Notes: a model not told the origin generated them from the letters alone. Shown: positions 19,713 to 30,007, counted from the first letter of the stretch. The stretch is DNA of 64,000 bases from Porphyridium purpureum (GCA_008690995.1 VRMN01000005.1:1-64000), one strand, 5' to 3'. Translations and numbers: made by a program.

Positions 19713-20453
19713 ATGGACGAGGAGACGGGGCCAGTTGTGAGGCCGGCGCGGCTCAGCCAGTTCGCGGGGCAGCGGAACCAGCGAGTGGTGATGAACTGGT
19801 TGTTCGAAGTGGAGACGAAGGTTCTGCCGTTCGCCAGCTCTGAGCGCGAAGGAGTCAACGTAGCCATGAGCTACTTGACGGATACTGCATTGCAGTGGTT
19901 GCGTGGCCTGCCGGTCCGTCCAGAGAATTGGGCCGGGTTTCGAACGGTGTTTATGGAACAGTTCTTGCCGGCGGACTACAAGCGTCGCGCGCGAGATGCG
20001 CTGCATGGATGGCGCCAGACGAGGGGCGTAGCGGTGTACGCGGCCGAGTTCAGGGACCTGGTCCTAGCGTGTGAGGACGTGGGTGCCGCGGAGGCGTTGG
20101 ACAAGTTCACGCGTGGACTTAAGCCCGCCATAGCGTTCGAAGTTATGAAGGAGAATCCAAGTAGCCTCGATGAGGCCTGCCGAGTTGCCCTTTGCGCGGA
20201 GGACGCATTCGTGGCGGCGCGTCGCGGTTCGCCATCATCCCAGGGTCTTGGGATCCACCATCGCTCAGGCCCGACGCGCGCTTTCGACGTGCCGTATGGA
20301 GAGAGCTCGGCACCAATGGAAATCGGGGCGCAGGCTATGGAGGTAACCTGTTACAACTGCGAGGAACGCGGGCACTTTGCGCGAGACTGCCCCAAGCCGC
20401 ACCGCGCGCGAGCGCAGGCGCAGCCGGGAAAAGGCGCCCCGCGCCGAGACTAG
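19713..20453 (+). CDS. gag of the copia-type element
   Basis: 246 residues: a helical capsid-like region and a C-terminal zinc knuckle of the CX2CX4HX4C type. The capsid region resembles the gag of the nested gypsy element (shared RRARD, AEF/AAFQD and F-RGLKP segments). It overlaps pol in another frame, as in families that use ribosomal frameshifting between gag and pol. Confidence 0.85.
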   Translation: MDEETGPVVRPARLSQFAGQRNQRVVMNWLFEVETKVLPFASSEREGVNVAMSYLTDTALQWLRGLPVRPENWAGFRTVFMEQFLPADYKRRARDALHGWRQTRGVAVYAAEFRDLVLACEDVGAAEALDKFTRGLKPAIAFEVMKENPSSLDEACRVALCAEDAFVAARRGSPSSQGLGIHHRSGPTRAFDVPYGESSAPMEIGAQAMEVTCYNCEERGHFARDCPKPHRARAQAQPGKGAPRRD

Positions 20454-23335
20454 GGCAGGTGTCGGCGCGGGAGCCGTCAGAACTTCTGACGTTGCACGTT
20501 CGCTTCTGCGGGAAACGTGCGATGGCAATCGTAGACTGTGGCGCCACACATGTCTTTGTGGATAAGGCATGGGTGCGCCATTCAGGGTTATTATCATTTT
20601 GCGAAGCGACACCGGGACTTCAGGCCGTCCTTGCCGACGGGCGCAAGACTAATGTTGTCGGGAGCCTTCTCGGTCATTTGGAGCTGAACGGCATCGGGTC
20701 ACGTCGCTGCCGTGCGATTGTATGTCCGGCACTGATGACCGACCTCGTCATCGGTATGGAGTTCCTGACGCGTACTGGGATGGTCATTGATTACGAGGAC
20801 GGGAGCATTTTCATGCGTAAGCGGGAAGATATGAACTTGAAAAGGGACAAGGAGCAGAACGGGAGCGCAGGGCGCACGAGCGGAGGAACGGCTGGGCCGG
20901 GCAGAGAGCAGAACGAGAGCGCAGGGCGCACGAGCGGAGGAACGGCTGGGCCGGGCAGAGAGCAGAACGGGAGCGCAGGGCGCACGAGCGGACGAACGGC
21001 TGGGCCGGGCAGAGAGCAGAACGGGAGCGCAGGGCACGTGGAAGCAAGCTCTGTCAATCCGCAGCCGCGAAATCAAGGACGGAGCGCGGGGCGCTCGAGC
21101 GTACATGTGGACGGGCCATGCGTGAACCGAGACACAAGCGCGGGGCGCGTGCATGAAAAGAACGTCGGAAAGTCATCAGGGCTGAGCGATGAAGAGAGCG
21201 CGGGGAGCTCCAACGCATGCTCGACAGGAGCGAACGGTTACGAGAACGGGAATATGAGCCCGGAGCGCGTAGATTGCGAAACAGATAGGCCGAACATGGG
21301 GGCGAATGTCGAGGTCCATTCGAACCAAGCATGCAAAGGCACCCCGTTGGCGAAGTCGGCTGAGTGCCGCGAAACGGAGGTACGGACGCGAGGAAGGGAC
21401 CAAGTGATGGGCAAAACGAAGGCGAGGAGCAACACGGACCCTGCGCAAGACTCGCTAGTCAGGAGTAAAATCGGGTCGCGGCATGGCGGCAGTGCGTTGA
21501 AGGAAACCGCATACCCTTCCGGAGACTGTAGCCTGATCCCAGAACCTGATTCGCCGGGGGAGGCACAAACCGGCGACATAGCGTCAAGTTCAAGCGACGA
21601 TGGAGCGCCAAATGCGATACGAGGTATTCGACGCGCAATGACATGGGTCGATCGTCTCGCCCTTGGCACCACAGTTTCAAATGTGCCCGACGGACACGCG
21701 CTCCTGCACATGCCTGCTCGCACGTCGTGCGAGGTTTGTACAAGGGCGAAGCTGAAAATGCGGCCGTCTTACCGAATTGATGTCGACGCGCACGCGCGAG
21801 CACCTGGGGTCGCTGCACGCTTTGACGAAGAAATAGGGGTGGACCTGGTCGACGCCGGCGCCAAGGTCCGTTCGCGGGAAGGATATCGATACATCCTGAC
21901 ACATGTCGACGAGCACACGGGGTGGATAGAAGTCGCGGGAGTCGTCGATAAGACTGCCCTGGCCTGCCGCGAGGCGCTTGTCGAGTGCCAAGCTGGGAGA
22001 GATTGGCCGAAACGGATGCGCACAGATTCGGGCAGCGAGTTTAGGGGCGCGTTCGCGCGCGTTCTGCGCGAGAGGAACGTTGAACATACCCTCTGCATCC
22101 CTCATAGACCGAACGGACACGCGCGACTGGAAAGACTGCACCACACGTTGAATGCCGTCATTCGTTGCCTCTTATGGCAATCGGGTTTGCACGTCGTCTG
22201 GTTTTTCAGAGCAGCCAAATTCTTCGCGTTCTGGTACAATCGGGTGCACCTGGGTAGGGACGGACTAACTCCCTTTGAGCGCAGATACGGACAGGGATGG
22301 GTCGAGAGCGGCAAGCCATGGCTGATGGCTCCATTCGGATCGCGGGTGGTCTATAAAGTGGACGACGTAGCCAACAAGTTCGCTCCTACCACGCGCGAGG
22401 GAGTGGTCGTCGGGGCTCGGGACCACCCCGCCGCCCTCGAAGTTCTCGAGACAGGGTCTGGAGCGACGACGTGGACAAGAGATTTCAGAGTATTCAAAGA
22501 CTTCACCATGCGCGTGCCGGGCGCAGAACCGCTCGCAGAAATGGAAAAGGTGATCGCGTACGATCCGGACGGGGATTTGGCAGTCGCACAGCGCGACAAC
22601 GTCGCGTCGGAAGAGACGGGAATCAAAGCGAGGGTTGAAGCAATCACGGAACGCCTGAAGGCCATCGACGAGCGGGAAAAGCAGCTAAGCCAGGAGGTCG
22701 CGGCGCGGCGGGCGGCTAAGGAGGGCAAAGAAATCAGGCGTACAAAGAAGAACGCCCGTCGCTCGGCCCGAATAGCGGCGCGCTTTCCTTCCGTGACCAT
22801 AAATGTTACCAGGGTAATGAGCAGACGAGAAGCCACCACGGATGGAAGGGCAGCTGAGGCCATTGAGAATGAGCTCGGGCAAATGCGGCGCTTCGGCGTG
22901 TGGGATCCGGAACCGGTCACTCTGAACTCCATTACCGAGGGACTTATTGTAAGGGCGCACATGGTGGTAGCCGAAAAGCACACGGAGCGTCCTGTTGAGG
23001 AGCGCAAGATCAAGGCAAGGCTCGTGGCCGGGGGGGATCGCATTACGGACATGACGGGGGTCCCAGTGTCTCTTACCGTTCCCTACGAGGCGCCGGCATC
23101 TTTAGCTGCGCTAAGGATCGTGCTGGCGTGGGCGCAGATGAACGAATTAGAAGTGGGCTTTGTTGACATCACCAGCGCCTACCTGCAGGCCGAGTGCAGC
23201 GGGGGACCGGTGTATGTAATCCTTCCCAGCGAGGCAGGCGGGAAGACGGGCACCGCCCATCATCTCCGCAAGGCAATGTACGGATTACCGAGAGCGGGAG
23301 CGGACTTCGCGCGCGAAGCTCGTAGTCGCTTGTTG
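20192..23335 (+). CDS. pol of the copia-type element, part left of the nested insertion
   Basis: Order of parts: aspartic protease (DCGAT motif near 20535) with a gypsy-like VIGMEFL segment, a linker with 18-residue tandem repeats, a zinc-binding and DDE-type integrase core (~21690-22300) and the beginning of the copia-type reverse transcriptase (~22850 onward). The remaining RT lies right of the nested element. Confidence 0.88.
20852..21035 (+). repeat. 54-bp tandem repeat inside copia pol
   Basis: Three full copies and one partial copy of an 18-codon unit beginning EQNGSAGRTSG, in frame with pol, between protease and integrase. Copies differ at only a few positions. Confidence 0.9.
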
Positions 23336-23628
23336 TGTTATCCGTTCGACCCCAGTCACCTAGAACGGTTCGGTTAATCCGAAACCGGTAAGCCGTTAAA
23401 CCGTCAGACCGTTTAACCGTTTCTAGAAGCTTCTAGAGGTTCCAGAAACTTCTAGACGCGCGCAGAAATGCCAATGGTTTGCATTGTCATTTCTCTTGGC
23501 GCCTTGCTGTCCCTAGCGGAAGTAAGGGTATAAAAAGGCGACGCGCCTGCCCGGACTAGCCGGTCAGGTCTTGCTCGGAGACAGAAGAGGTAAGAAGAAG
23601 CAGAGTAAAAGGCACAGCATTGGTAACA
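23336..23628 (+). repeat. gypsy element, left LTR
   Basis: 293 bp, TGTTA...TAACA inverted termini. The U3-like part has many AACCG/CGGTT cores (Myb-like), then heat-shock-element-like arrays, then a TATA box (tataaaaag, 23529-23537). Confidence 0.95.
23421..23457 (+). promoter_or_regulatory. heat-shock-element-like arrays in the gypsy LTR
   Basis: Alternating TTC and GAA triplets with 2-bp spacers: one array TTCnnGAAnnTTCnnGA, then a second array of the same pattern offset by one base. They lie ~72 bp upstream of the LTR TATA box. The same sequence is in the right LTR at 28589-28625. The pattern is the binding consensus of heat-shock factor. Confidence 0.6.
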
Positions 23629-23630
23629 TT

Positions 23631-23642
23631 TGGTATCATCGC
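23631..23642 (+). other. primer-binding site of the gypsy element
   Basis: TGGTATCATCGC, two bases after the left LTR; identical to the site in the outer element. Confidence 0.75.
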
Positions 23643-24200
23643 TGGTTACCTGGGGTTGCTCTAAGGTTCTCTTAGAGTTTCTCTGGGGTTGCCTGGGTGG
23701 GAGAGTCTGCGGGTAAGGGGGTTCGAGTAAGTCGATCCGGAGGGTGCGACGGGTGGAAGCGGGTCTCAGTCTTGGCTGTACGATAGGCCTAGGCCTTGAC
23801 GGCGGACTCGCTCTCTGCCTTAGCACGTATTAGTAGGCAAGAGCCGTAACGGTCAGCCTTCACTAGGATTCATCCTAGTGTCGCACGACCACCTTTGCGA
23901 AGGTAGGCGCCGAACACCTCCATATAAGATCGCATCTATAATCCCCGCCCCAGTGCAAAGGCCCGGGCCGCTCCCCATCCAGCGCAACAGAGGAGGATTG
24001 CTGTGTGCTTTGTTGTGTGTGCGTGAGAAGATTGCTGTGCGTGTGTGTGTGCGTGAGAGGACAGCTTCGTGTGTCGGTTTGTGTTCGTGAGGGCGACCGA
24101 GCCCGTTCGTGGTGCGCGCAGCTGTTGGAGAAAGTGAGCATCGGAGGCTTGCTGTTCGTGTCGTTATTGTGATCGGTGAGCGTGCTTTAGTCCAGAAAGC

Positions 24201-25007
24201 ATGGAGATTGATTCGGAGACGCTGGGACCACGTGGCCCGAAGGAGGCCCGTCTGATGAGGTTCGACGGGAAGCGTGACCTTCTGGTTGTGAAGACGTGGT
24301 TGTTCCAGGCGAGAAAGAAGATCTTGGGCCGGTTGTTGGAGAGCATCCACCCGGACGATTTGGAGAAACGTCTGCTTGCGGAGAGGCGTGCTGTGGACTT
24401 GGCTTCTGACTATTTCGAGGGAGAGGCGCTTCATTGGTGGGTTCTAAACTGCGAACGCTACCCGCAGGAGATCCCCACGACGTGGAATGATTTTGCTGCC
24501 CTCGTGAGTGCTCGGTTCACGCCGCAGGATTCGATCAGGCGTGCAAGGGACAAGTTGACGCGTCTTTCGCAGAAAGGCCCGGCCCATGCGTATGTGGCGG
24601 CTTTTCAGGACGCGGCACTTGTGATTCCGGACTTGTCGGACGCAGAAATGATGGACCGCTTTGTGAGGGGTCTGAAGCCCGAGGTCCGCTTGGAAGTTTA
24701 CAAGCGAGGAGTGAGTACGTTTGCGGAGGCTGCGCAGGTGGCGGTGGTCGTGGATGACGCCATTCATGCGACTCGCGGCGTGCGTGATTCAAGTGTGAGG
24801 ACGCCATTTTTCGGTCGCGCAGCGCAGGAAGGACCTGTCCCGATGGAGCTGGGACATGTGCAGGGTCAGAGGCGTGTTCGAAGCGAGCTCAAATGCTGGA
24901 ATTGTGGAAAGCCGGGACACATCGCCAGGAAGTGTCCCGAGGCAAGGAAGACTATCCAGCAGCTGGAGGGAGACTCGCTGGAGTCAAAAAACGAGGAGCT
25001 CGAGTAG
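24201..25007 (+). CDS. gag of the gypsy element
   Basis: 268 residues with a helical capsid domain of the Ty3/gypsy type (WNDFAALVSARF, DRFVRGLKPEVRLEV) and a C-terminal zinc knuckle CWNCGKPGHIARKC. It overlaps pol by about 115 bp in a different frame, as expected for frameshift-expressed pol. Confidence 0.92.
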   Translation: MEIDSETLGPRGPKEARLMRFDGKRDLLVVKTWLFQARKKILGRLLESIHPDDLEKRLLAERRAVDLASDYFEGEALHWWVLNCERYPQEIPTTWNDFAALVSARFTPQDSIRRARDKLTRLSQKGPAHAYVAAFQDAALVIPDLSDAEMMDRFVRGLKPEVRLEVYKRGVSTFAEAAQVAVVVDDAIHATRGVRDSSVRTPFFGRAAQEGPVPMELGHVQGQRRVRSELKCWNCGKPGHIARKCPEARKTIQQLEGDSLESKNEELE

Positions 25008-28000
25008 AGAGGTTCCTCGGACAGTCAGAGGGAAAGGAGGCTCGCAGGCGTTACGAGACCTCTAGGGGCGGCAATGAAGACCGCTGTGGTGGCCTTGGTA
25101 AGCCAAGGTCTGGCTGTCCGACACCTTGTGGGCGAAACTCGAGCGCCAATCAGCCCGTGATCAAGGAACTTGGAGGGATGGGAGCTGCCATGCTTCTTCG
25201 AGTTCGAGGAAAAGTGCACAAGTCCGACGGAGAGGCCACGTTTTTGATTGACAGTGGCGCGACGGACAACTTTATGAGCGTGGACTTTGTGCTGAAATCC
25301 GACGGCCTGAAGCAGAAGGCGTCGTGGAAGAGAGATCATGTGACCCTAGCGGATGGGTCTGTATTGGAAACAGCCGGAGAGGTCTCCAATGTCAAGTTTG
25401 AACTGAGCGATGGGTACTCAGGGGCCGCTAACTTTGCCATTTGCCGGATTGCGGGACAAGACGCAATTCTGGGCATGGAGTGGCTGAAGCGGGAGAACCC
25501 AGTGATTGATTGGCAGTCTGGCATGTTGGCCTACGGAGAGAAGAAGGCCTGGAGCATGACGCAGATGCTGGTGCCGCGGAAAGAGCTCCGTCGGCTGTTG
25601 AAGAGTCAGGAGGTAGAAGAGTGCTACCTCGGCGTGCTGAAAGGAAGGGAGGAGCCCTGTTCAGTGGAGCGCAAAGACGCTGACTCTGTGAGAAAGATGC
25701 TCAAGGATTTCGAAAATCTGTTCGAGGAGCCACGAGGGCTGCCTGAGAGCCGAACAGTGGAGCATGTGATTAGGCTGAAAGATGAGAAGCCTGTGAGAGT
25801 GGGCAGGGTCTACCGACTGAGCCCTGCGGAGTTGAAAGTCCTCCGAGAGACTTTGGATGACTTGCTGGACAAAGGATTCGTCCAGCCGAGTCAGAGCCCG
25901 TTTGGAGCACCCGTGCTGTTCGTGAAGAAGAAAGACGGCAGCATGAGGATGTGCGTCGATTATCGGGCGTTGAACGACGCAACTGTGAAGGACCGGTATC
26001 CGTTGCCGAACATGGATGAGTTGCTGGATCGACTGGGCGCAGCTCACTGTTTTTCAAAGTTGGATTTGGCATCGGGATACCACCAGTTGCGTGTTCGGGG
26101 AGAGGATGTGCCGAAGACCGCGTTCCAGACCAGGTACGGACAGTTCGAGTTCCGTGTGATGCCGTTTGGTCTTTGCAACGCGCCGGCAACTTTTCAGAGG
26201 GCCATGAACGAGCTGTTTGCAGATCTGCTGGACAAGACCGTCATTGTCTACTTGGACGATATTTTGGTCTTCACCAAGGATAGGCAGTCGCACAGCGAGG
26301 CCCTCAAGGAAGTGTTGTCGCGCTTGCAAAAGGCAGGGTATCGTTTGAAGCGCAAGAAATGCAGCTTCTTCGTTTCTGAAGTCGAATACCTGGGAAACAT
26401 TGTCGGTAACGGTTGTGTGAAGATGGATCCACGGAAGGTGGAAGCTTTGAAAGATTGGCCAGTGCCAAAGACGGTGACGGAGTTGAGATCCTTTTTGGGA
26501 ATGACAAACTGGTTTCGCAGGTTTGCCAAAGGATACTCTACCGTCGTGGCGCCGCTGACTTCGCTGTTGCAGAACGCAAAGTCGAAGAAGCAGCTGATCG
26601 AACTGGGAGATGAAGGCAAGTCGGCCTTCAAGAAGATTGTGGGGATGTTGACGGAAGCGCCGGTGTTGGCTTTGCCAGACCCTGAAAAGCCATTCGAGGT
26701 GTACACAGACCGCTCCGAAGTCGCGGTGGGGGGATGGCTGGCACAGGAAGGCAGACCGGTCGCGTTTACGTCAAGGAAGCTGCTGGACCGAGAGACCAGG
26801 TACAGCAGCTATGAAGGTGAGCTCATGGCCGTCATTCACTGTCTGCGAGAGTTTCGACCTTATCTGTACGGAGCACAGTTTGTGCTTCATACAGATCATG
26901 AGGCGTTGAAACATTTGATGACGCAGAAGGAGCTGAATGGCCGGCAAGCACGGTGGCTGGACTTTTTAGCCGAGTTTGACATCACGATCGACTATGTGAA
27001 GGGAAAGTCGAACGTGGTAGCCGATGCTTTGTCGAGGAAGCCAGAGTTACATGCGCTAGAGTACCAAGTTCGGTGTGATGAATTTGGTGCGGGTTTCCAG
27101 GCATTCGTGGGTTCGTACTCGAGTGACCCAGACTTTGGTACTTTGATGGGTGACTTACCGACCCACCAGGGTTTTCGAACCGAAGCTGGGCTCTTGTACT
27201 TGAGGAATCGCGTTTGCGTGCCGAGGAAGTTCAGAGAGCGTGTCATGCAGCTCCACCACGATATCCCGACAGCAGGACACCGTGGAGCCGACACGACGTA
27301 TGCATCTTTGATCACTCGCTTCTACTGGCCAAAGATGAAGCGAGACGTGAGCCGTTTTGTGAAGACTTGTCACGCATGCCAAGTGACAAAGTCAGAGAAT
27401 CGGTCGTTTGGAAAGCTGAAGCCCTTGTCGATCCCAGAAGGACCTTGGGTCGACATTTCGATGGACTTTGTGACGGAGCTGCCTCGGAGCGAAGGCAGCT
27501 GTGATGCAATTATGACTGTGGTGGATCGCTATTCGAAGATTGCGCTGTTCATCCCGACGCGCAAGGACTTGACAGCAAAGCGTTGTGCTGACTTGTTCGT
27601 GAAGCACGTCGTGAGCCGTTTCGGATACCCCAAGTCAATTGTATCGGACCGAGATCCGCTGTTTACGTCCACGTTTTGGCAGCAGTTGAGCAAGCGGGTG
27701 GGCATGAAGTTGGCTATGTCTACCGCCAACCACCCGCAGACAGATGGCCAAACTGAGCGAGTGAACCGCGTGATTCGGGAAATGCTCAAGTTGATGGCGA
27801 CGAATAGTGGCTGGGTGCGAGACTTGCCGTTGTACGAGTTTGCGTACAACTCTGCACCAAGCAGTGCCACTGGATTCGCGCCGTTCAAAGTGGTATATGG
27901 AAGGGATCCTTGGTTTCCACCGAGCGAAGGGTGGAGGCCTGCGCGCGACGGACAGACAAAGGACATGGCGGAGCACTGGTTTCGCCTGTGCAAAGTCCAT

Positions 28001-28384
28001 GAAGAAGTCCGCGACAATTTGATCGAAGCCCAGGGGAGAATGCAGAAGTTCTTCGATCGACGCAAGGATGCCCGGGAGTTTCAAGTTGGTGATCAAGTGT
28101 TGATCACGGCGCCGCAATTGCGGCCGAACAAGAGTGATTTGGCGGCACCAAAGTTTCTTGGTCCGGTGCCTGTCATTGAGAAGGTAAGCTCGCATGCTTA
28201 CCGAGTGATTTTGCCCGAGGGTGTGGCTTGTCATGATGTTTTTCCGATCCAACATCTGAAGCCATACTATGGACGCGAAGACTACATGGCAGGGGAAAAT
28301 GATGAAGAAGTACCCGACGACCTGCCAACGTCCGATTCTGAGCCAGACTTGTTGAAAATTATCGAAGAGTCTGACTCTGAATGA
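24893..28384 (+). CDS. pol of the gypsy element
   Basis: 1163 residues: aspartic protease (LIDSGAT), reverse transcriptase (CVDYRALN, YLDDILVF), RNase H (~26700-27050), then integrase with an H2C2 zinc finger and a DDE core (SMDFVTELPRSEG, SDRDPLFTS, ANHPQTDGQTERVNR) and a C-terminal GPVPVIEKVSSHAYRV segment. This order is that of the gypsy group. Confidence 0.95.
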   Translation: MLELWKAGTHRQEVSRGKEDYPAAGGRLAGVKKRGARVERFLGQSEGKEARRRYETSRGGNEDRCGGLGKPRSGCPTPCGRNSSANQPVIKELGGMGAAMLLRVRGKVHKSDGEATFLIDSGATDNFMSVDFVLKSDGLKQKASWKRDHVTLADGSVLETAGEVSNVKFELSDGYSGAANFAICRIAGQDAILGMEWLKRENPVIDWQSGMLAYGEKKAWSMTQMLVPRKELRRLLKSQEVEECYLGVLKGREEPCSVERKDADSVRKMLKDFENLFEEPRGLPESRTVEHVIRLKDEKPVRVGRVYRLSPAELKVLRETLDDLLDKGFVQPSQSPFGAPVLFVKKKDGSMRMCVDYRALNDATVKDRYPLPNMDELLDRLGAAHCFSKLDLASGYHQLRVRGEDVPKTAFQTRYGQFEFRVMPFGLCNAPATFQRAMNELFADLLDKTVIVYLDDILVFTKDRQSHSEALKEVLSRLQKAGYRLKRKKCSFFVSEVEYLGNIVGNGCVKMDPRKVEALKDWPVPKTVTELRSFLGMTNWFRRFAKGYSTVVAPLTSLLQNAKSKKQLIELGDEGKSAFKKIVGMLTEAPVLALPDPEKPFEVYTDRSEVAVGGWLAQEGRPVAFTSRKLLDRETRYSSYEGELMAVIHCLREFRPYLYGAQFVLHTDHEALKHLMTQKELNGRQARWLDFLAEFDITIDYVKGKSNVVADALSRKPELHALEYQVRCDEFGAGFQAFVGSYSSDPDFGTLMGDLPTHQGFRTEAGLLYLRNRVCVPRKFRERVMQLHHDIPTAGHRGADTTYASLITRFYWPKMKRDVSRFVKTCHACQVTKSENRSFGKLKPLSIPEGPWVDISMDFVTELPRSEGSCDAIMTVVDRYSKIALFIPTRKDLTAKRCADLFVKHVVSRFGYPKSIVSDRDPLFTSTFWQQLSKRVGMKLAMSTANHPQTDGQTERVNRVIREMLKLMATNSGWVRDLPLYEFAYNSAPSSATGFAPFKVVYGRDPWFPPSEGWRPARDGQTKDMAEHWFRLCKVHEEVRDNLIEAQGRMQKFFDRRKDAREFQVGDQVLITAPQLRPNKSDLAAPKFLGPVPVIEKVSSHAYRVILPEGVACHDVFPIQHLKPYYGREDYMAGENDEEVPDDLPTSDSEPDLLKIIEESDSE

Positions 28385-28488
28385 CTTGGGAATTGTGAGA
28401 AGTTTGCTAGGCAGAGGTTTTCTCCCGGAGCGCGGGTTCCTCGAGCCAAGAATGCAACTTAGTTTGAAGTCTCGCCGAGACGTCGAGC

Positions 28489-28503
28489 CAAGAGGGGGGG
28501 AGA
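28489..28503 (+). other. polypurine tract of the gypsy element
   Basis: Purine run (aagaggggggg-agat) directly before the right LTR, the expected plus-strand primer. Confidence 0.8.
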
Positions 28504-28796
28504 TGTTATCCGTTCGACCCCAGTCACCTAGAACGGTTCGGTTAATCCGAAACCGGTAAGCCGTTAAACCGGTAGACCGTTTAACCGTTTCTAGAAGCTT
28601 CTAGAGGTTCCAGAAACTTCTAGACGCGCGCAGAAATGCCAATGGTTTGCATTGTCATTTCTCTTGGCGCCTTGCTGTCCCTAGCGGAAGTAAGGGTATA
28701 AAAAGGCGACGCGCCTGCCCGGACTAGCCGGTCAGGTCTTGCTCGGAGACAGAAGAGGTAAGAAGAAGCAGAGTAAAAGGCACAGCATTGGTAACA
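28504..28796 (+). repeat. gypsy element, right LTR
   Basis: 293 bp, differing from the left copy at two positions by eye. Followed by the tgttg target-site duplication. Confidence 0.95.
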
Positions 28797-28801
28797 TGTT
28801 G

Positions 28802-30007
28802 CGTCTCGGATGGGTGGAGGTCACAGCAGGAGTGTATATCCGTAGAAGCCTCGAGGGGAACGCGGCAGGACTCGTCTTGGTAATGTACGTTGACGACGTG
28901 GTCTTAGCGGGGCGGAAAGACGAGGCACGGAATGCCATGAGTGAGTTATATCAAGAATTCGTGATCGACGAGCAACCGCAGTGGCTCGGCGAGAGCCCGG
29001 TCCTTCACCTTGGCATGCGGATTTCCAGAACGAACGGAAGGGTAAAGATTGATGGTACGGACTACGCAAAGACCATTATAGATGAGTACGAGCGCGACTC
29101 GACTGTGAGGACGAGGGGCACGCGCGATGCGGCAACCCCCATGGTATTTCCAGAGGCGGCGCTCTACGACGAAGCGGAAGTCAGTACGACTTGCCGGCAA
29201 CACGTCGGACGCCTAATGTGGCTCGCACGCACGGTAAAGCCCGAAATAGCATACTCGGTCGCATATGTCTCGCGCTTTGTGGACAAGTGGAGCAAGGCAG
29301 CATCGGCGATTCTCGACCGAATCGTGCGGTACGTGCACGGGAGCCAGGATAGTGTCTTGGAATACGGCAGCGCGGGGCGCCTGGGAGATCAGGTACGAAT
29401 AGTCGCCTTTTCAGATAGCGACCATGCAGGCTGTCCCGCGACGCGGCGGTCAACTTCCGGCGGTTGCGTATACTTCTCAAACGGAGAAGAGAACTACTTG
29501 GTAGATTGGTTTTCGAAAGCACAACGGGCCTCGGTATTATCCACCGCGGAGGCGGAACTCACCGCCCTTGGCAGGATCATGCGAACTACGATTCCTAACG
29601 CCGAAGTTGTAATCCGAGGGCTCGTTGGAACGCGCGTACCGCTCGCTGTGTGTTGCGACAGCGAAGCAGCGGTGAAGGCCGTTCGACGAGGATACTCCGC
29701 CAAGATGGCAAGTCTCGGGAAGACACACGGCGTCACTGTAGCCACCCTCTCGGACGCTTTTGATGGAGAAGACTCGAACCTCGTGTCTGTCCCCGGAATA
29801 TCGAATTGCGCAGACATCTTCACGAAGCCGATGGAACGAGTGGCATTTACACGTGCTATTGCCAACCTTAGGAAGGGCGCTTCCAACGATCGAGAGCGAG
29901 ACGTGCACGGGGCGCGTGGAAAGTTGCCCGTCCCACTCGTCGATGGGCGTGCGGAAGGGCGAGTGCGAACGTACCGGGACGTCGTGACGGGGATTCAGCG
30001 GGTGTAA
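28802..30007 (+). CDS. pol of the copia-type element, part right of the nested insertion
   Basis: Carries the RT catalytic segment (YVDDVVLAG) and the copia-type RNase H (SDSDHAGCPATRRSTSGG, STAEAELTAL), ending with the family's ADIFTKPM-type tail. It runs slightly into the right LTR. Confidence 0.88.
   Translation, partial: RLGWVEVTAGVYIRRSLEGNAAGLVLVMYVDDVVLAGRKDEARNAMSELYQEFVIDEQPQWLGESPVLHLGMRISRTNGRVKIDGTDYAKTIIDEYERDSTVRTRGTRDAATPMVFPEAALYDEAEVSTTCRQHVGRLMWLARTVKPEIAYSVAYVSRFVDKWSKAASAILDRIVRYVHGSQDSVLEYGSAGRLGDQVRIVAFSDSDHAGCPATRRSTSGGCVYFSNGEENYLVDWFSKAQRASVLSTAEAELTALGRIMRTTIPNAEVVIRGLVGTRVPLAVCCDSEAAVKAVRRGYSAKMASLGKTHGVTVATLSDAFDGEDSNLVSVPGISNCADIFTKPMERVAFTRAIANLRKGASNDRERDVHGARGKLPVPLVDGRAEGRVRTYRDVVTGIQRV

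Larger units (their letters stand above)
23336..28796 (+). mobile_element. Ty3/gypsy LTR retrotransposon nested in the copia-type element
   Basis: 5461 bp, flanked by tgttg (23331-23335 and 28797-28801), with 293-bp LTRs, a primer-binding site, gag, pol and a polypurine tract. Domain order is protease, RT, RNase H, integrase (gypsy group). It looks whole with no obvious break. The LTRs differ at two positions (~0.7%), so it is young. It sits inside the RT region of the outer element in the same orientation. Confidence 0.95.

Noticed and set aside
20699-21154. Long minus-strand frame rich in Pro, Ser and Arg
   Set aside because: Mirror image of the tandem repeat in copia pol; repetitive and not protein-like.
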